Source: Sphingobacterium endophyticum (lineage in GTDB: Bacteria > Bacteroidota > Bacteroidia > Sphingobacteriales > Sphingobacteriaceae). Taken from it: 64,000 nt of DNA. The notes beneath the pieces were generated by a model. That model made no database searches and was not told where the DNA came from. It saw only the letters and a list, made by a program, of their open reading frames with translations. This document shows, one piece after another, positions 18,835 to 28,473 of the stretch; the stretch's first letter is position 1, and each line of letters starts with the position of its first letter. Made by a program: the position numbers and the translations under genes. The DNA lies in contig NZ_SMMI01000008.1 in assembly GCF_009733535.1 (NCBI RefSeq), positions 143,299 to 207,298 of the forward strand, in the 5' to 3' direction.

Positions 18835-21255
18835 ATGAATAATCTAAAAAAAGGGGGAATAAAAGCTATTTGCCTTATTATTTCAGTATTGGGTGCTATT
18901 TCTTTAAAGGCCCAAGAACTAAAGTCAAATTCAACAATCATTTCTGTCAATGAAAAGGGTTTTTACCGTTCGATAAAAGTCGATAATCAGGAAATTCTAG
19001 GAAATGGTGAATATCCCATGATTTCAGCAGTTAAATCCAATAAAATTATTTTGCCTATAAAACTTACTGTTACACAGAATAAGTACACATTGAAGATGGA
19101 AGATGGCGAAGAGATTGAATTAAAAATTGAGCAGAAACCAGAAGCCATCACTTATGAGGTGATCAAGGTCAATCCTTCTTATAATAGTTTGATTTTTGGG
19201 CCAATTAAAATTACATCAAGAGAAGTGGTCGGTGAAGTAATAGGGGTTGTCCAAGATGGAGATATTGCTTTTGGAATCCAAGCTTTAAATGTAAAGACTA
19301 ATGCAGGCTTACCACAAGAAATCGCTGCTGAAGTAAGCAGCAAGTTTAATTATAAGGGATTAAGCACAGATTTATCTGTTGAGAGTATTGGCTACAACAA
19401 ATTTGCTGCAACCCAAGTTGAAGATGGGGCTGTTTTTCAATTTTCTGTTAGAAACAGAAAAAATACTGAATATAGAAAGGTTCAACAATTGGACTCATCC
19501 CTTACTATGCCGGTTAAAGGTCCGGACGCAGATATTACGGGAGCAAAAATTGCTTTATTTGGGGAAAAACGAGTAGATGTTCTCAGCAGAATAGGAGCAA
19601 TTGAAAAAGAATTTGGATTACCGCATCCATTAATTAACGGAGAATGGAGCAAAAAAAGCAGAGAATCTATGCGTTCCTACTTAATTTCCAACTTCTCGAA
19701 AGATGATTTAGCGTTTATTATAGATAAGTCAAAAAAGGCAGGCTTTAAAAACATCTATCATACAGATCCCTTTGAAACCTGGGGGCACTTTAAATGGAAA
19801 CCTTCCTTGTCAAGCACTGGGGACGCAGGCATTAAAAGTCTAGTTGAGCAGGCAAAAAAAGAAGGTATAGATATAGGTGTTCATACTCTTTCCAATTTTA
19901 TTACGACGAACGATGAATTTGTAACTGCCAATCCAAATCCAAAGTTACTGTCACAAGGAGAACTATCATTAACAGAAAACATCAGCGCTGAGCAAACTGA
20001 AATTACTATATCAAATAGCAAATTATTTGATGTTCCCTTAACTCTAAATGCGATTCGAATTGCTGAAGAAATATTGACATTCGGATCCATTGAGAAACAA
20101 GCAGATCAAATCATTCTTAAAAACTGTATTAGGGGAGCTTTTGGAACAAAAGCATCTTCACATAATAAAGAAGTAAAACTTGCTAAACTTTGGGACTACC
20201 CATATAAAACGCTATTCCCAGATATAGAGTTACAGGATGAAATGTCATTACGATTAGCAGAAATCTTCAATAATACGGGGTTGAAACAAATATCATTCGA
20301 TGGACTAGAGGGTTGTGCTTATACGGGTCAAGATTATTATGCTACAGGAAAATTCGTCAATAATTTCTACGAAAAGCTAACTGACAAGACAAATCTAATT
20401 AATGATGCAAGTCGATTAGAACATTATCTATGGCACATCCACACAAGAATGAATTGGGGAGAGCCTTGGGGAGAAGAAATGAGAGAGGGACAAGTTGAAA
20501 ATAGAATTAAAAACCAGGCATTCTTTAAAAGGAATTTATTTCCAAGAATGTTGGGTTGGTTTTTAGTGAGGCTAGCAGACAGAAAATTTGAGACGACATC
20601 ATTAGAGGATTTAGAATGGGCGCTTTCAGAATCAGCAGGGTTTGATGCCGGTTATGCAATGAGTATAGACATGAGAACCTTAAAGAATCATGGCCAAATA
20701 GACCTTTTATTAGAGGCTATGAAAAACTGGGATAAATTAAGGCTGGCGAATGCATTTAGTGAGTCTCAGAAAGAAAAGCTAAAAGATCCAAAGACAGAAT
20801 GGCACTTGGAAAAAATGGATGAAAAGAATTTTAATTTATACCCTTTATATATATCAGAACGTTTTAGATGTGACCTCAGCGAAATGCAACCCGGACAACC
20901 GGGAGGGGCAGATTGGAGCTGGAGCAGTCCAGTTGATGGTACCTATGCGTTGAAAATTAAAGTAGAAGGCGATGGAGCAATCTCCAACCCTACTTTTAGA
21001 ACAAGTTCAAATGTCCTAAAAATTAATGGCACCATAGAGGCTGGTCAATACGTAATACTTGACCATCATGGAAAAGCTACTTTAACAGACAAAAACTTCA
21101 AATACATTTCAGACCTAATCATTGAAGGCAAGCCAGAACTTAAAAATGGATCTTCTGCAATCGCTTTTTCATGTGATAGCAACGGAGACGGCGTGCCAGA
21201 AGTGATTGTACGTTATTCTGTGAGAAAAAATCCAGAGAAAATCACATTAAAATAG
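18835..21255 (+). CDS. Secreted TIM-barrel-like glycoside hydrolase candidate, family not recognised
   Basis: This encodes 806 residues with a signal peptide ending at LKAQ. Residues 30-230 look beta-rich, as in the N-terminal beta-sandwich of many glycosidases. The middle has barrel-like alternation: a helix-rich stretch, NIYHTDPFETWGHFKW, GIDIGVHTLSNFIT, LKQISFDGLEGCAY (possible acidic catalytic residues), HIHTRMNWGEPWGEEM. The C-terminus is another beta-sandwich (WSWSSPVDGTYALKIKVEG). I cannot place it in a numbered family. It is first in an operon with GH110, a phosphodiesterase and a sulfatase, so a role on a sulfated, galactose-containing glycan is the best inference. Confidence 0.6.
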   Translation: MNNLKKGGIKAICLIISVLGAISLKAQELKSNSTIISVNEKGFYRSIKVDNQEILGNGEYPMISAVKSNKIILPIKLTVTQNKYTLKMEDGEEIELKIEQKPEAITYEVIKVNPSYNSLIFGPIKITSREVVGEVIGVVQDGDIAFGIQALNVKTNAGLPQEIAAEVSSKFNYKGLSTDLSVESIGYNKFAATQVEDGAVFQFSVRNRKNTEYRKVQQLDSSLTMPVKGPDADITGAKIALFGEKRVDVLSRIGAIEKEFGLPHPLINGEWSKKSRESMRSYLISNFSKDDLAFIIDKSKKAGFKNIYHTDPFETWGHFKWKPSLSSTGDAGIKSLVEQAKKEGIDIGVHTLSNFITTNDEFVTANPNPKLLSQGELSLTENISAEQTEITISNSKLFDVPLTLNAIRIAEEILTFGSIEKQADQIILKNCIRGAFGTKASSHNKEVKLAKLWDYPYKTLFPDIELQDEMSLRLAEIFNNTGLKQISFDGLEGCAYTGQDYYATGKFVNNFYEKLTDKTNLINDASRLEHYLWHIHTRMNWGEPWGEEMREGQVENRIKNQAFFKRNLFPRMLGWFLVRLADRKFETTSLEDLEWALSESAGFDAGYAMSIDMRTLKNHGQIDLLLEAMKNWDKLRLANAFSESQKEKLKDPKTEWHLEKMDEKNFNLYPLYISERFRCDLSEMQPGQPGGADWSWSSPVDGTYALKIKVEGDGAISNPTFRTSSNVLKINGTIEAGQYVILDHHGKATLTDKNFKYISDLIIEGKPELKNGSSAIAFSCDSNGDGVPEVIVRYSVRKNPEKITLK

Positions 21256-21454
21256 ATATCAAAATAAGGATGGAGAATCAGGCAATGTTTCTCCATTCTT
21301 GTTTAACAAGTACATTATAAACCTTAGATGAGTGCATAAAAACAAACATTGTTTACTCTAATTAAACAATGTTAACAAAACCATATAGGTTCATTAAATA
21401 AATAATGTATCTTCATATCAAATTAACCTTGCAAGAGCATCAATTCACTAATTT

Positions 21455-23293
21455 ATGTCATCACCTAAACTATATACCTTATTCTTTTTCTTCTTTCTCC
21501 TATCAACACAAGCCTCTTTCAGCCAGGAAACCATCTTTGCTAAAGATTATGGATTGATTCCAAACAGCTTTGTCGACCAATCCGAAAACATGCAAAAAGC
21601 TTTGGAGGCATGCAAGAAGTCATCTGCTAAAAAACTAATCTTAGAGAAGGGACGATATGATTTCTTTCCAATTTCAGCATCAAAAAGAATTCTATTTATC
21701 AGCAATACCGCATCTGAGGTTGAATGGCCAGATAAAACGAAACATATTGGACTATTGATTGAAGATCAAAACAATTTAACGATTAAGGGAAACCAATCAG
21801 AATTTGTCTTTCATGGAAAGATGACGCCTTTCGCGATAATCAGATCATCAAATATCAGAATTGAAGGTATTAATACCAATTTTGAGAGACCCACCATGTC
21901 GGAATTGCAGATCCTAAGCAGTTCAGATTCTGAAATAATAGCCAATGTACATCCATCTTCTAAATATTCCATCCAAAATGGAAAAGTACTTTGGTACGGC
22001 GAGGGTTGGTATAATACCCCAGAATTACACACTATACTTTCTGATACTGTTCAGGGAATAAATCAATATAGTTCTTTCAAACCTTTTCAGGAGGCAAATG
22101 CAGAAGAATTGGGAGTTAATCGATTGCGGTTTACCGGTAAGTTTGATCCCCAAAAATATCCTGTCGGTGGAATCTTAAGCATGCGAAATACGATTAGGGA
22201 TGAAGTTGGAGGTTTTGTATATAGATCTAAGAATATTGAATTATCGGATTTGAATATACATTACATGCATGGGCTGGGAATTACCTCTCAATTTTCTGAA
22301 AATCTGACTTACAAAAACATCAATATTACACCATCTAAAGGTCGGGCAATTACATCTTTTGCAGATGGCATGCATTTTTCAGGCTGCAAAGGAAAAATAC
22401 TTATTGAAAATTGTCATTACAAGGGATTACATGACGATCCAGTAAATATCCATGGAACTTATCTCCAAATTGTGGAAAAGATAAATGACAAGGAACTTTT
22501 GTTAGAATTTAAACATCACCAAAGCTTTGGATTCGACGCTTTTCTCCCTGGAGATACAATTGGGGTAGTTTCTCAAGAGGCAATTCAGCCGCTGGGTAAA
22601 CTGATTGTTGAAAAGGTTGAAACCATTTCCCCACGTAAGATTAAAATCACTTTTCAAGGCAAACTAAATTCGAAGGTAAAAATTGGAGATGCCGTAGAAA
22701 ATCTAACCTGGACCCCTGAAGTTATTGTGAAGAATTCCAGATTCGAGGGTACTAATACTAGAGGAATGCTCGTAACTACACCTAAAAAGGTGATTATTGA
22801 AAACAATACATTCTTTCGAACAGGTATGCATGCAATTTTAATCGCTGCGGATGTAAATAGCTGGTTTGAATCTGGTGCTGTATCGGATGTTACAATAAGG
22901 GATAATAGGTTTATAGACTGTGGATATAACCTCTCGTCAAACAATTATGCGATTGCCATTTTACCAGAAAACAAAAAAATTGTAAATGGACATTTTGTAC
23001 ATAGAAATATCAGTATTGAAAATAATTCATTTGAGACCTTCTCTCCCAACATTTTAATTGCGAACAGTACACAAGGTCTAAAATTTATCAAGAACAAAAT
23101 TAATATCGACGAAAATAAACCTGCATTTGAAGCTTTTCGGAATAACTCTGGGAAATTCATAGTACTCAATGATGTTAAGGATGTTATAATTAAAGATAAC
23201 CAGTCCAATAAGTCAGATATCTATATTGAATTAAGCAATTCAAATAAAAAAGAAATTTCTACTGATCTTAAAACAACGATAATAACAAATTAG
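21455..23293 (+). CDS. GH110-like alpha-1,3-galactosidase
   Basis: This encodes 612 residues, the usual GH110 length. A signal peptide ends at SFSQ. The body is a right-handed parallel beta-helix with GH110-type signatures: ITSFADGMHFSGCKG, KGLHDDPVNIHGTYLQ, FEGTNTRGMLVTTPKKVIIENN, HAILIAADVNSWFESG. GH110 enzymes remove terminal alpha-1,3-linked galactose, as in blood-group B or linear B structures; related forms act on sulfated algal galactans. It follows the preceding gene by 200 bp containing a weak hairpin (21270-21296). Periplasmic or secreted location is inferred. Confidence 0.88.
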   Translation: MSSPKLYTLFFFFFLLSTQASFSQETIFAKDYGLIPNSFVDQSENMQKALEACKKSSAKKLILEKGRYDFFPISASKRILFISNTASEVEWPDKTKHIGLLIEDQNNLTIKGNQSEFVFHGKMTPFAIIRSSNIRIEGINTNFERPTMSELQILSSSDSEIIANVHPSSKYSIQNGKVLWYGEGWYNTPELHTILSDTVQGINQYSSFKPFQEANAEELGVNRLRFTGKFDPQKYPVGGILSMRNTIRDEVGGFVYRSKNIELSDLNIHYMHGLGITSQFSENLTYKNINITPSKGRAITSFADGMHFSGCKGKILIENCHYKGLHDDPVNIHGTYLQIVEKINDKELLLEFKHHQSFGFDAFLPGDTIGVVSQEAIQPLGKLIVEKVETISPRKIKITFQGKLNSKVKIGDAVENLTWTPEVIVKNSRFEGTNTRGMLVTTPKKVIIENNTFFRTGMHAILIAADVNSWFESGAVSDVTIRDNRFIDCGYNLSSNNYAIAILPENKKIVNGHFVHRNISIENNSFETFSPNILIANSTQGLKFIKNKINIDENKPAFEAFRNNSGKFIVLNDVKDVIIKDNQSNKSDIYIELSNSNKKEISTDLKTTIITN

Positions 23294-23362
23294 AACTTTA
23301 TTTCCAGAACATTCGAGCCAGTAAATACAGAATAACATAATTAAAATAACCTCTATTATCTC

Positions 23363-24253
23363 ATGAAATTTATAGCATACGTAATCATTCTTTCTTTATC
23401 ATTGATTTCCTTTAACACATTAGGGCAAAAGAAAGCAAAGCATGTCATTGTTGTTGGATTTGACGGATTGGGGGCCTATGCAGTTGAAAAAGCTGATATG
23501 CCAAATCTTAAAAAAATGATGCAGGAAGGTGCCTATAATACACATGTAAGAACTGTTTTGCCGTCCTCGAGTGCAGTTAACTGGGCATCTATGCTTATGG
23601 GAACTGGACCTACCATGCATGGATATACAGACTGGGGGAGTCAGACGCCTGAAATCCCTTCAGCAACTGTAACCCAAAACAACAGATTCCCCTCTATTTT
23701 TACTGCAATTAAAAAACAAAAACCTCATGCTAAAATCGGATCGGTATACAGCTGGGGAGGTATTGGATATTTATTAGAAAAACCGATCCTAAACTTTGAT
23801 CTTCCAACCGAAGGAAATGAATTGGAAACTCAGAATAAAGCTGTTGAGTTGATCAAGAATGAAAAACCAAGCTTTTTGTTTATTCACTTCGACCAACCTG
23901 ATGGGATTGGACATAATGCTGGACACGACAGTCCTGCTTATTATGAAGAGCTTAAAAATGTAGATAAGAGAATTGGAGCAATTCAGAAAGCGATTCAAGA
24001 TGCAGGAATAGAAAAAGAAACTTTGCTAATTGTTTTGTCTGATCATGGTGGAATAGAAAAAGGGCATGGCGGCAAATCATTAATGGAAATTGAAGTTCCT
24101 TGGGTAATGACAGGGCCAGGCGTGATCAAGGGTAAAGAAGTAAAAGAACCCATCATTGTTTACGACCTCGCACCAACGGTAGCCTGGGCATTAGGAATTA
24201 AACCCGAAGATGTTTGGAGAGGAAAGGCTATTACTAGCTTCTTTAAAAAGTAG
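23363..24253 (+). CDS. Alkaline-phosphatase superfamily phosphodiesterase/pyrophosphatase (NPP-like)
   Basis: This encodes 296 residues with a signal peptide ending near NTLGQ. Metal-site motifs of the type I phosphodiesterase/nucleotide pyrophosphatase family are visible: VVGFDG with D34; PSSSAVNW, where S70 takes the place of the usual Thr/Ser nucleophile; FDQPDGIGHNAGH; and VLSDHGG...GHGG. The protein is shorter than eukaryotic NPPs but typical of compact bacterial members. It probably removes a phosphate or phosphodiester group in the periplasm. Its place between GH110 and a sulfatase suggests trimming of a decorated glycan. Confidence 0.82.
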   Translation: MKFIAYVIILSLSLISFNTLGQKKAKHVIVVGFDGLGAYAVEKADMPNLKKMMQEGAYNTHVRTVLPSSSAVNWASMLMGTGPTMHGYTDWGSQTPEIPSATVTQNNRFPSIFTAIKKQKPHAKIGSVYSWGGIGYLLEKPILNFDLPTEGNELETQNKAVELIKNEKPSFLFIHFDQPDGIGHNAGHDSPAYYEELKNVDKRIGAIQKAIQDAGIEKETLLIVLSDHGGIEKGHGGKSLMEIEVPWVMTGPGVIKGKEVKEPIIVYDLAPTVAWALGIKPEDVWRGKAITSFFKK

Positions 24254-24318
24254 GAATTGAACAGATTTAAACAAAATAAAAATCATTAGTTTATTGCTAA
24301 ACGGCCAATTGTAAATCA

Positions 24319-25845
24319 ATGAAAAAACTAAAACGACTTGTTTTCCTTGTCATATTTCTCTTTTCTAATTCGATATCTGCGCAAACTAAAGCCCCCAACA
24401 TTGTACTATTTTTAGTAGATGATATGGGATGGCAAGACACTTCGGTTCCATTTGCAAAGGAAATCACCGATAACAATAGAAAATTCAGAACGCCAAATAT
24501 GGAAAAGCTTGCAGCAAAGGGCGTAAAATTTACTTCTGCTTATGCAAGTAGCGTCTGTTCCCCAAGTAGAATCAGCTTATTTACTGGATCAAATGCCGCA
24601 AGGCATCGTGTTACGAATTGGACTTTGCATAAAAATCAAAAAGTTGATGAAAAGCATCCTATTTTAAACTTTCCTGAATGGAATGTGAATGGCATGTCTC
24701 CTGAGCCTGGCATTGAAAAAACATTTCACGCACAATCACTTGCTCAGATCTTAAAAAATGCGGGGTATCAAACCATACATACAGGAAAAGCTCATTTTGG
24801 TGCAATTGGAACTCCCGCTGAAAATCCTATTAATATAGGATTTCAAATTAACATTGCTGGCCATGCTGCAGGAGGTCCGGGATCATTTCTAGGTGAAGAG
24901 AATTATGGAAATAAAATATTCAATGGTGAAAAAAGTGTTTGGGGAGTTCCTGGATTAGATAAATATCACGGTACGCAAACCTATTTGACCGAAGCATTAA
25001 CTATTGAAGCGTTAAATGCATTGGATAAAAGAGATTCTAACAAGCCTTTCTTTTTATATCTTTCTCACTATGCGGTCCATGTACCAATCGCAAAGGATAA
25101 GAGATTTTATCAAAAATATATTGATCAAGGTTTAGGCGAAAAAGAAGCGACCTATGCAGCCATGGTTGAAGGGATGGACAAAAGCCTTGGGGATGTAATG
25201 GATTACCTACAATCAAATAACCTAGAAGAAAATACTATCATTCTTTTTATGTCAGATAATGGAGGCTTGAGTGCCTCAAATGCATTAGGTGGTGAAATGC
25301 ATAAACACAACAAACCATTAAACAGCGGTAAAGGGTCTGCCTATGAAGGAGGAATAAGAGTTCCAATGATTGTTTATTGGCCAGGTAAATCCAAACCAAT
25401 GTCCGTCTGTGATCAATATGTCATTGTGGAAGACTTCTTTCCTACGATTCTAGAAATGGCTGCTGTAAACACCCCAAAAACGCCTCAAATTATAGATGGA
25501 AAAAGCTTTGCAATATTCATATCCAATCCAAACAAGAAACATAATTCGCAAAGGTCCCTCTATTGGAACTTTCCCAATAATTGGGGACCAACTGGACCTG
25601 GAATTGGTCCATCCGCAACTATTCGTAAAGGAAATTGGAAATTAATTTACTATTACTCAGACCAAAGAAAGGAATTATTCAATCTTCAAGAGGATATTGG
25701 AGAATTGAAAGACTTGGCTGAATTAAATCCTAAAATAACAAACTCATTATCTAAGGATTTAGGGAATTATTTAAGAAAAGTAAATGCTCAAAGGCCTATT
25801 TCAAAAACATCGGGGAATGCTATCAAATGGCCTGATGAAAATTAA
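24319..25845 (+). CDS. Formylglycine-dependent sulfatase (S1 family)
   Basis: This encodes 508 residues with a signal peptide ending at ISAQ. The N-terminal metal motif is LVDDMGW (D34, D35). The sulfatase signature CSPSR (C80 to R84) marks the cysteine that an anaerobic or FGE-type maturase converts to formylglycine. Later motifs include HYAVHVPIAKDKRF, FMSDNGG and GGIRVPMIVYWPG. The enzyme would desulfate a sugar in the periplasm. It closes the operon 18835-25845 and is followed at once by a strong terminator. No maturase gene is present in the window. Confidence 0.93.
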   Translation: MKKLKRLVFLVIFLFSNSISAQTKAPNIVLFLVDDMGWQDTSVPFAKEITDNNRKFRTPNMEKLAAKGVKFTSAYASSVCSPSRISLFTGSNAARHRVTNWTLHKNQKVDEKHPILNFPEWNVNGMSPEPGIEKTFHAQSLAQILKNAGYQTIHTGKAHFGAIGTPAENPINIGFQINIAGHAAGGPGSFLGEENYGNKIFNGEKSVWGVPGLDKYHGTQTYLTEALTIEALNALDKRDSNKPFFLYLSHYAVHVPIAKDKRFYQKYIDQGLGEKEATYAAMVEGMDKSLGDVMDYLQSNNLEENTIILFMSDNGGLSASNALGGEMHKHNKPLNSGKGSAYEGGIRVPMIVYWPGKSKPMSVCDQYVIVEDFFPTILEMAAVNTPKTPQIIDGKSFAIFISNPNKKHNSQRSLYWNFPNNWGPTGPGIGPSATIRKGNWKLIYYYSDQRKELFNLQEDIGELKDLAELNPKITNSLSKDLGNYLRKVNAQRPISKTSGNAIKWPDEN

Positions 25846-25860
25846 ATTCTAAAAAATATA

Positions 25861-25888
25861 AAAAGCGAATCAAATGATTCGCTTTTTT
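25861..25888 (+). terminator. Strong rho-independent terminator of the GH110/sulfatase operon
   Basis: AAAAGCGAATCA pairs perfectly with TGATTCGCTTTT around a two-base loop and runs into a T tract. It lies 15 bp past the sulfatase stop. Confidence 0.9.
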
Positions 25889-25963
25889 CAAGTCCTAAAA
25901 ATATCCACAGATTAAAGATTGTAATTTCAGATTGATTTATCCAATTATCCATATTTTTACAAT

Positions 25964-26980
25964 ATGGCTGAGAAAAACTCTTACATCATTTATCTACGTG
26001 TCATTGCAACATTTTTTGTGGTCATGATTCATGCCTCAACCGGCTTCCTTTACCGCATCGACACCGGGGCTTTTGATTGGAGTTATGCTAACTGGATAAA
26101 TGCAGCAACAAGATGTTCTGTGCCCATATTTGTAATTATCTCAGGATACTTGTTGCTACATAAAGATGAGAACACCTGGTTATTTTATAAAAAACGTATT
26201 CCTAAACTGTTCTATCCTTTTGCGTTCTGGACTTTAATTTACCTTGTTTATTATTTCTATCGATATACCAACTTCGAATCACTTTCTTCAGAAAAGATAG
26301 GCTCAATCATACTTGATAAGATATTGCATGGTGCCAATGCACATTTGTGGTATCTATATATGATCATTGGCCTTTACTTAGCTATACCATTCTTAAGAAA
26401 GATTATGCAGCAATCAACAAAAAGGGAAATTGAAATCTTTTTATTTTTCTGGATGCTGTCGATGTGCTTCACAAGCAAACCCCTTTATTCAGTAATGCCT
26501 AAATTCGATTTGACCTTCTTTTCTGGGTATGTCGGCTATTTGGTGTTGGGTTATTATCTCAGCATTCAAGATTTTAAATTTAAAAACAGGACTTGGGTTT
26601 TTGCCATAACATATATACTTATGGTTGTAATTGGGGCTATAGGGACAAACATCCTCAATCAAGGCGCAAATAAGCTAAATACATTTTTCTATAACTATGT
26701 TTTTGTCACAACAGCTATTGCAGCAGCCTCCCTTTTTCTTTGGGTCAAAGAATCTGTAAAGCAGGCAAAAGTTCCAAACTGGATTTTGATCATTGACAAA
26801 TACAGCTTCGGGATATATTTAAGCCATATCATCCCTTTAAATTACCTGCACCCGCTTATTTCTAAATACCTCAGTACAGCATGGGTAATTCCGTTGGCAA
26901 CTATAAGCACAGTCATTGCCTCTGTCCTAATCACCTTGATCATTAGAAAAATTCCTTACGGTAAATATGTAAGTGGATAG
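25964..26980 (+). CDS. Acyltransferase family 3 membrane protein (OafA-like)
   Basis: This encodes 338 residues, almost entirely hydrophobic, with about ten predicted membrane helices. The N-terminal signature (YLRVIATFFVVMIHAS, with conserved R and H) and VPIFVIISGYLLL match the acyltransferase-3 family, which moves acetyl or similar groups onto extracytoplasmic sugars. It stands alone after a terminator and converges on the C39-like gene at 26992, whose stop lies 11 bp away. The acceptor is unknown; modification of a surface polysaccharide is the family norm. Confidence 0.85.
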   Translation: MAEKNSYIIYLRVIATFFVVMIHASTGFLYRIDTGAFDWSYANWINAATRCSVPIFVIISGYLLLHKDENTWLFYKKRIPKLFYPFAFWTLIYLVYYFYRYTNFESLSSEKIGSIILDKILHGANAHLWYLYMIIGLYLAIPFLRKIMQQSTKREIEIFLFFWMLSMCFTSKPLYSVMPKFDLTFFSGYVGYLVLGYYLSIQDFKFKNRTWVFAITYILMVVIGAIGTNILNQGANKLNTFFYNYVFVTTAIAAASLFLWVKESVKQAKVPNWILIIDKYSFGIYLSHIIPLNYLHPLISKYLSTAWVIPLATISTVIASVLITLIIRKIPYGKYVSG

Positions 26981-26991
26981 TACCTTTCCAG

Positions 26992-27564
26992 TTAGTTGGA
27001 CTGAACTGCTTTTGAAAGTCTATAGGTCATGATTTCGGTACCCTTAGATTTTCTCACAATTTCTTTTGTATTTCTAAGAATTAATGTGTGAGTTCCAAGT
27101 TTGCTGTACGAAACAAAATCTCCTTCTGGTGTTTGTTTGCAAATTACAAACATATGCCAGCCTGGGTCGGATGGAAGTGAGATAATTACCATTCTTTCAG
27201 CCTTAAGTTCATTTTCTATAGTTCTGAAAAGACTATCTATCGGAAAATTTTCATCTCGCGGCAATGCGAATTTTTGCGAAAAAGTAATCCCAAATAATTC
27301 TTTTTGGTCAAAGTTACGAAAGGAACCATCACTTTTGTTTTTCCATTCATATTGTAAGTCATAAAAGTCAAAATCAACTACATTATAATACTTCAGTATC
27401 ATTTCTACCGTTGAAGGTATACAAGACAATTCAAAGAGTTGATTGTGATTATTTACCACAAAATCTAAATAACCAGGATTAAAAGTTTTTTGTGATTGCG
27501 CCTTCGAATTAAGGCTAATGGATGTTAATATTATAACTACTAAACTAAATAGTATCTTTTTCAC
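26992..27564 (-). CDS. Secreted C39-like (papain-fold) protein with intact Cys/His
   Basis: This encodes 190 residues. A signal peptide ends near NSKAQ. The sequence has the C39-like peptidase pattern: Q42 upstream of C48 in NQLFELSCIPSTVEMILKYY, and H137 in DPGWHMFVICK. It is therefore a candidate periplasmic cysteine protease or amidase of unknown target. It aligns without gaps through at least residue 140 to the gene at 27650-28213, but only this copy keeps both catalytic positions. The two genes are 85 bp apart on the same strand, as expected of a tandem duplication. Confidence 0.65.
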   Translation of the reverse strand: MKKILFSLVVIILTSISLNSKAQSQKTFNPGYLDFVVNNHNQLFELSCIPSTVEMILKYYNVVDFDFYDLQYEWKNKSDGSFRNFDQKELFGITFSQKFALPRDENFPIDSLFRTIENELKAERMVIISLPSDPGWHMFVICKQTPEGDFVSYSKLGTHTLILRNTKEIVRKSKGTEIMTYRLSKAVQSN

Positions 27565-27649
27565 AATTTAATTAATTATTGTTTACAATCAGTCCTAAAG
27601 AATATAATGAATATGAACCTCTATCATGATTCATTAAAGCGATTACCCT

Positions 27650-28213
27650 CTAAAAGCTTGGAGATTTACTATAGGTCATAATTTCAGTACCATTAGACCT
27701 TCTCACAATTTCTTTTGTATTTCTAAAAATTAACGTATGACCTTCATGCTTGCTGTATGAAACAAATTCTCCATCCTTAGTTTTTTTATATACTACAAAA
27801 ATAGGCCAACCCATTTCAACTTGTAATGCAATGATTACCTTTTTCCCAGATTTCAGTTCATAATCTATTGTGTTAAACAGACTATCTATCGGAAAATTTT
27901 CATCCCTAGGCAAATTAAATTTCTGAAAAAAAGTAACCCCGTTCAATTCTTTTTTGTCAAAGTCTCGAAATGAACCATCTGATTTATTTTTCCATTTGTT
28001 TTGTAGGTCATAATAGTTAAAATCAACAACCTTGCAATATTTAAGAATCATTTCAACAGCAGAAGGAATACCAGAAGCTGGAAAAATTTGATTATGGTTA
28101 TTTACAACAGAATCAAAAAAATCATAATTATTGCGATTTTTTATTTGGGCATTGGAATGAAAACTTACTAAAGTATATATTAACACAATTGAACTAATGG
28201 TGATCCTTTTCAT
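27650..28213 (-). CDS. C39-like paralogue that has lost its catalytic Cys and His
   Basis: This encodes 187 residues with a signal peptide ending near SNAQ. Aligned with the neighbouring gene at 26992-27564, position 48 is Gly instead of Cys (PASGIPSAVEMILKY) and position 137 is Pro instead of His (MGWPIFVVYK), while Q42 and most of the scaffold are kept (LPRDENFPIDSLF is identical). It is therefore a predicted pseudoenzyme. It may act as a binding partner, inhibitor or decoy for the active paralogue, or it may be a decaying copy. The frame is open and full length, which argues for selection on the fold. Confidence 0.65.
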   Translation of the reverse strand: MKRITISSIVLIYTLVSFHSNAQIKNRNNYDFFDSVVNNHNQIFPASGIPSAVEMILKYCKVVDFNYYDLQNKWKNKSDGSFRDFDKKELNGVTFFQKFNLPRDENFPIDSLFNTIDYELKSGKKVIIALQVEMGWPIFVVYKKTKDGEFVSYSKHEGHTLIFRNTKEIVRRSNGTEIMTYSKSPSF

Positions 28214-28473
28214 AAATTATTGTGTTTTATTGTAGTAAAATGTTGTTTTATAATTGGTTTCAGACTACAAGTTAATGAATCATGTTTAACTATTAAACAT
28301 GAGATTATCGAATCTCAACTAGAACCCTTCGACGAGCAGGGAGCCGAGTTCCGGCTTAGGAGTATGCTCTCAGGGCCATGGATGGCTATAGGAGAAACTT
28401 TACATCTTTACCAACCCTGCTTCCGCCATAGGTCTCTCTACTAAATACTAACAACTATATACTAAAAATGCAG
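28214..28473. other. Intergenic stretch without a recognisable gene
   Basis: The 260 bases between the C39-like paralogue and the permease remnant contain a short GC-richer patch (about 28325-28430). I found no coding pattern, RNA or repeat that I can support. It may be debris from the same deletion that shortened the permease. Confidence 0.4.

Noticed and set aside
28220..28444. A 74-residue plus-strand protein between the C39-like gene and the permease remnant
   Set aside because: No signal, motif or ribosome-binding site; probably non-coding debris.
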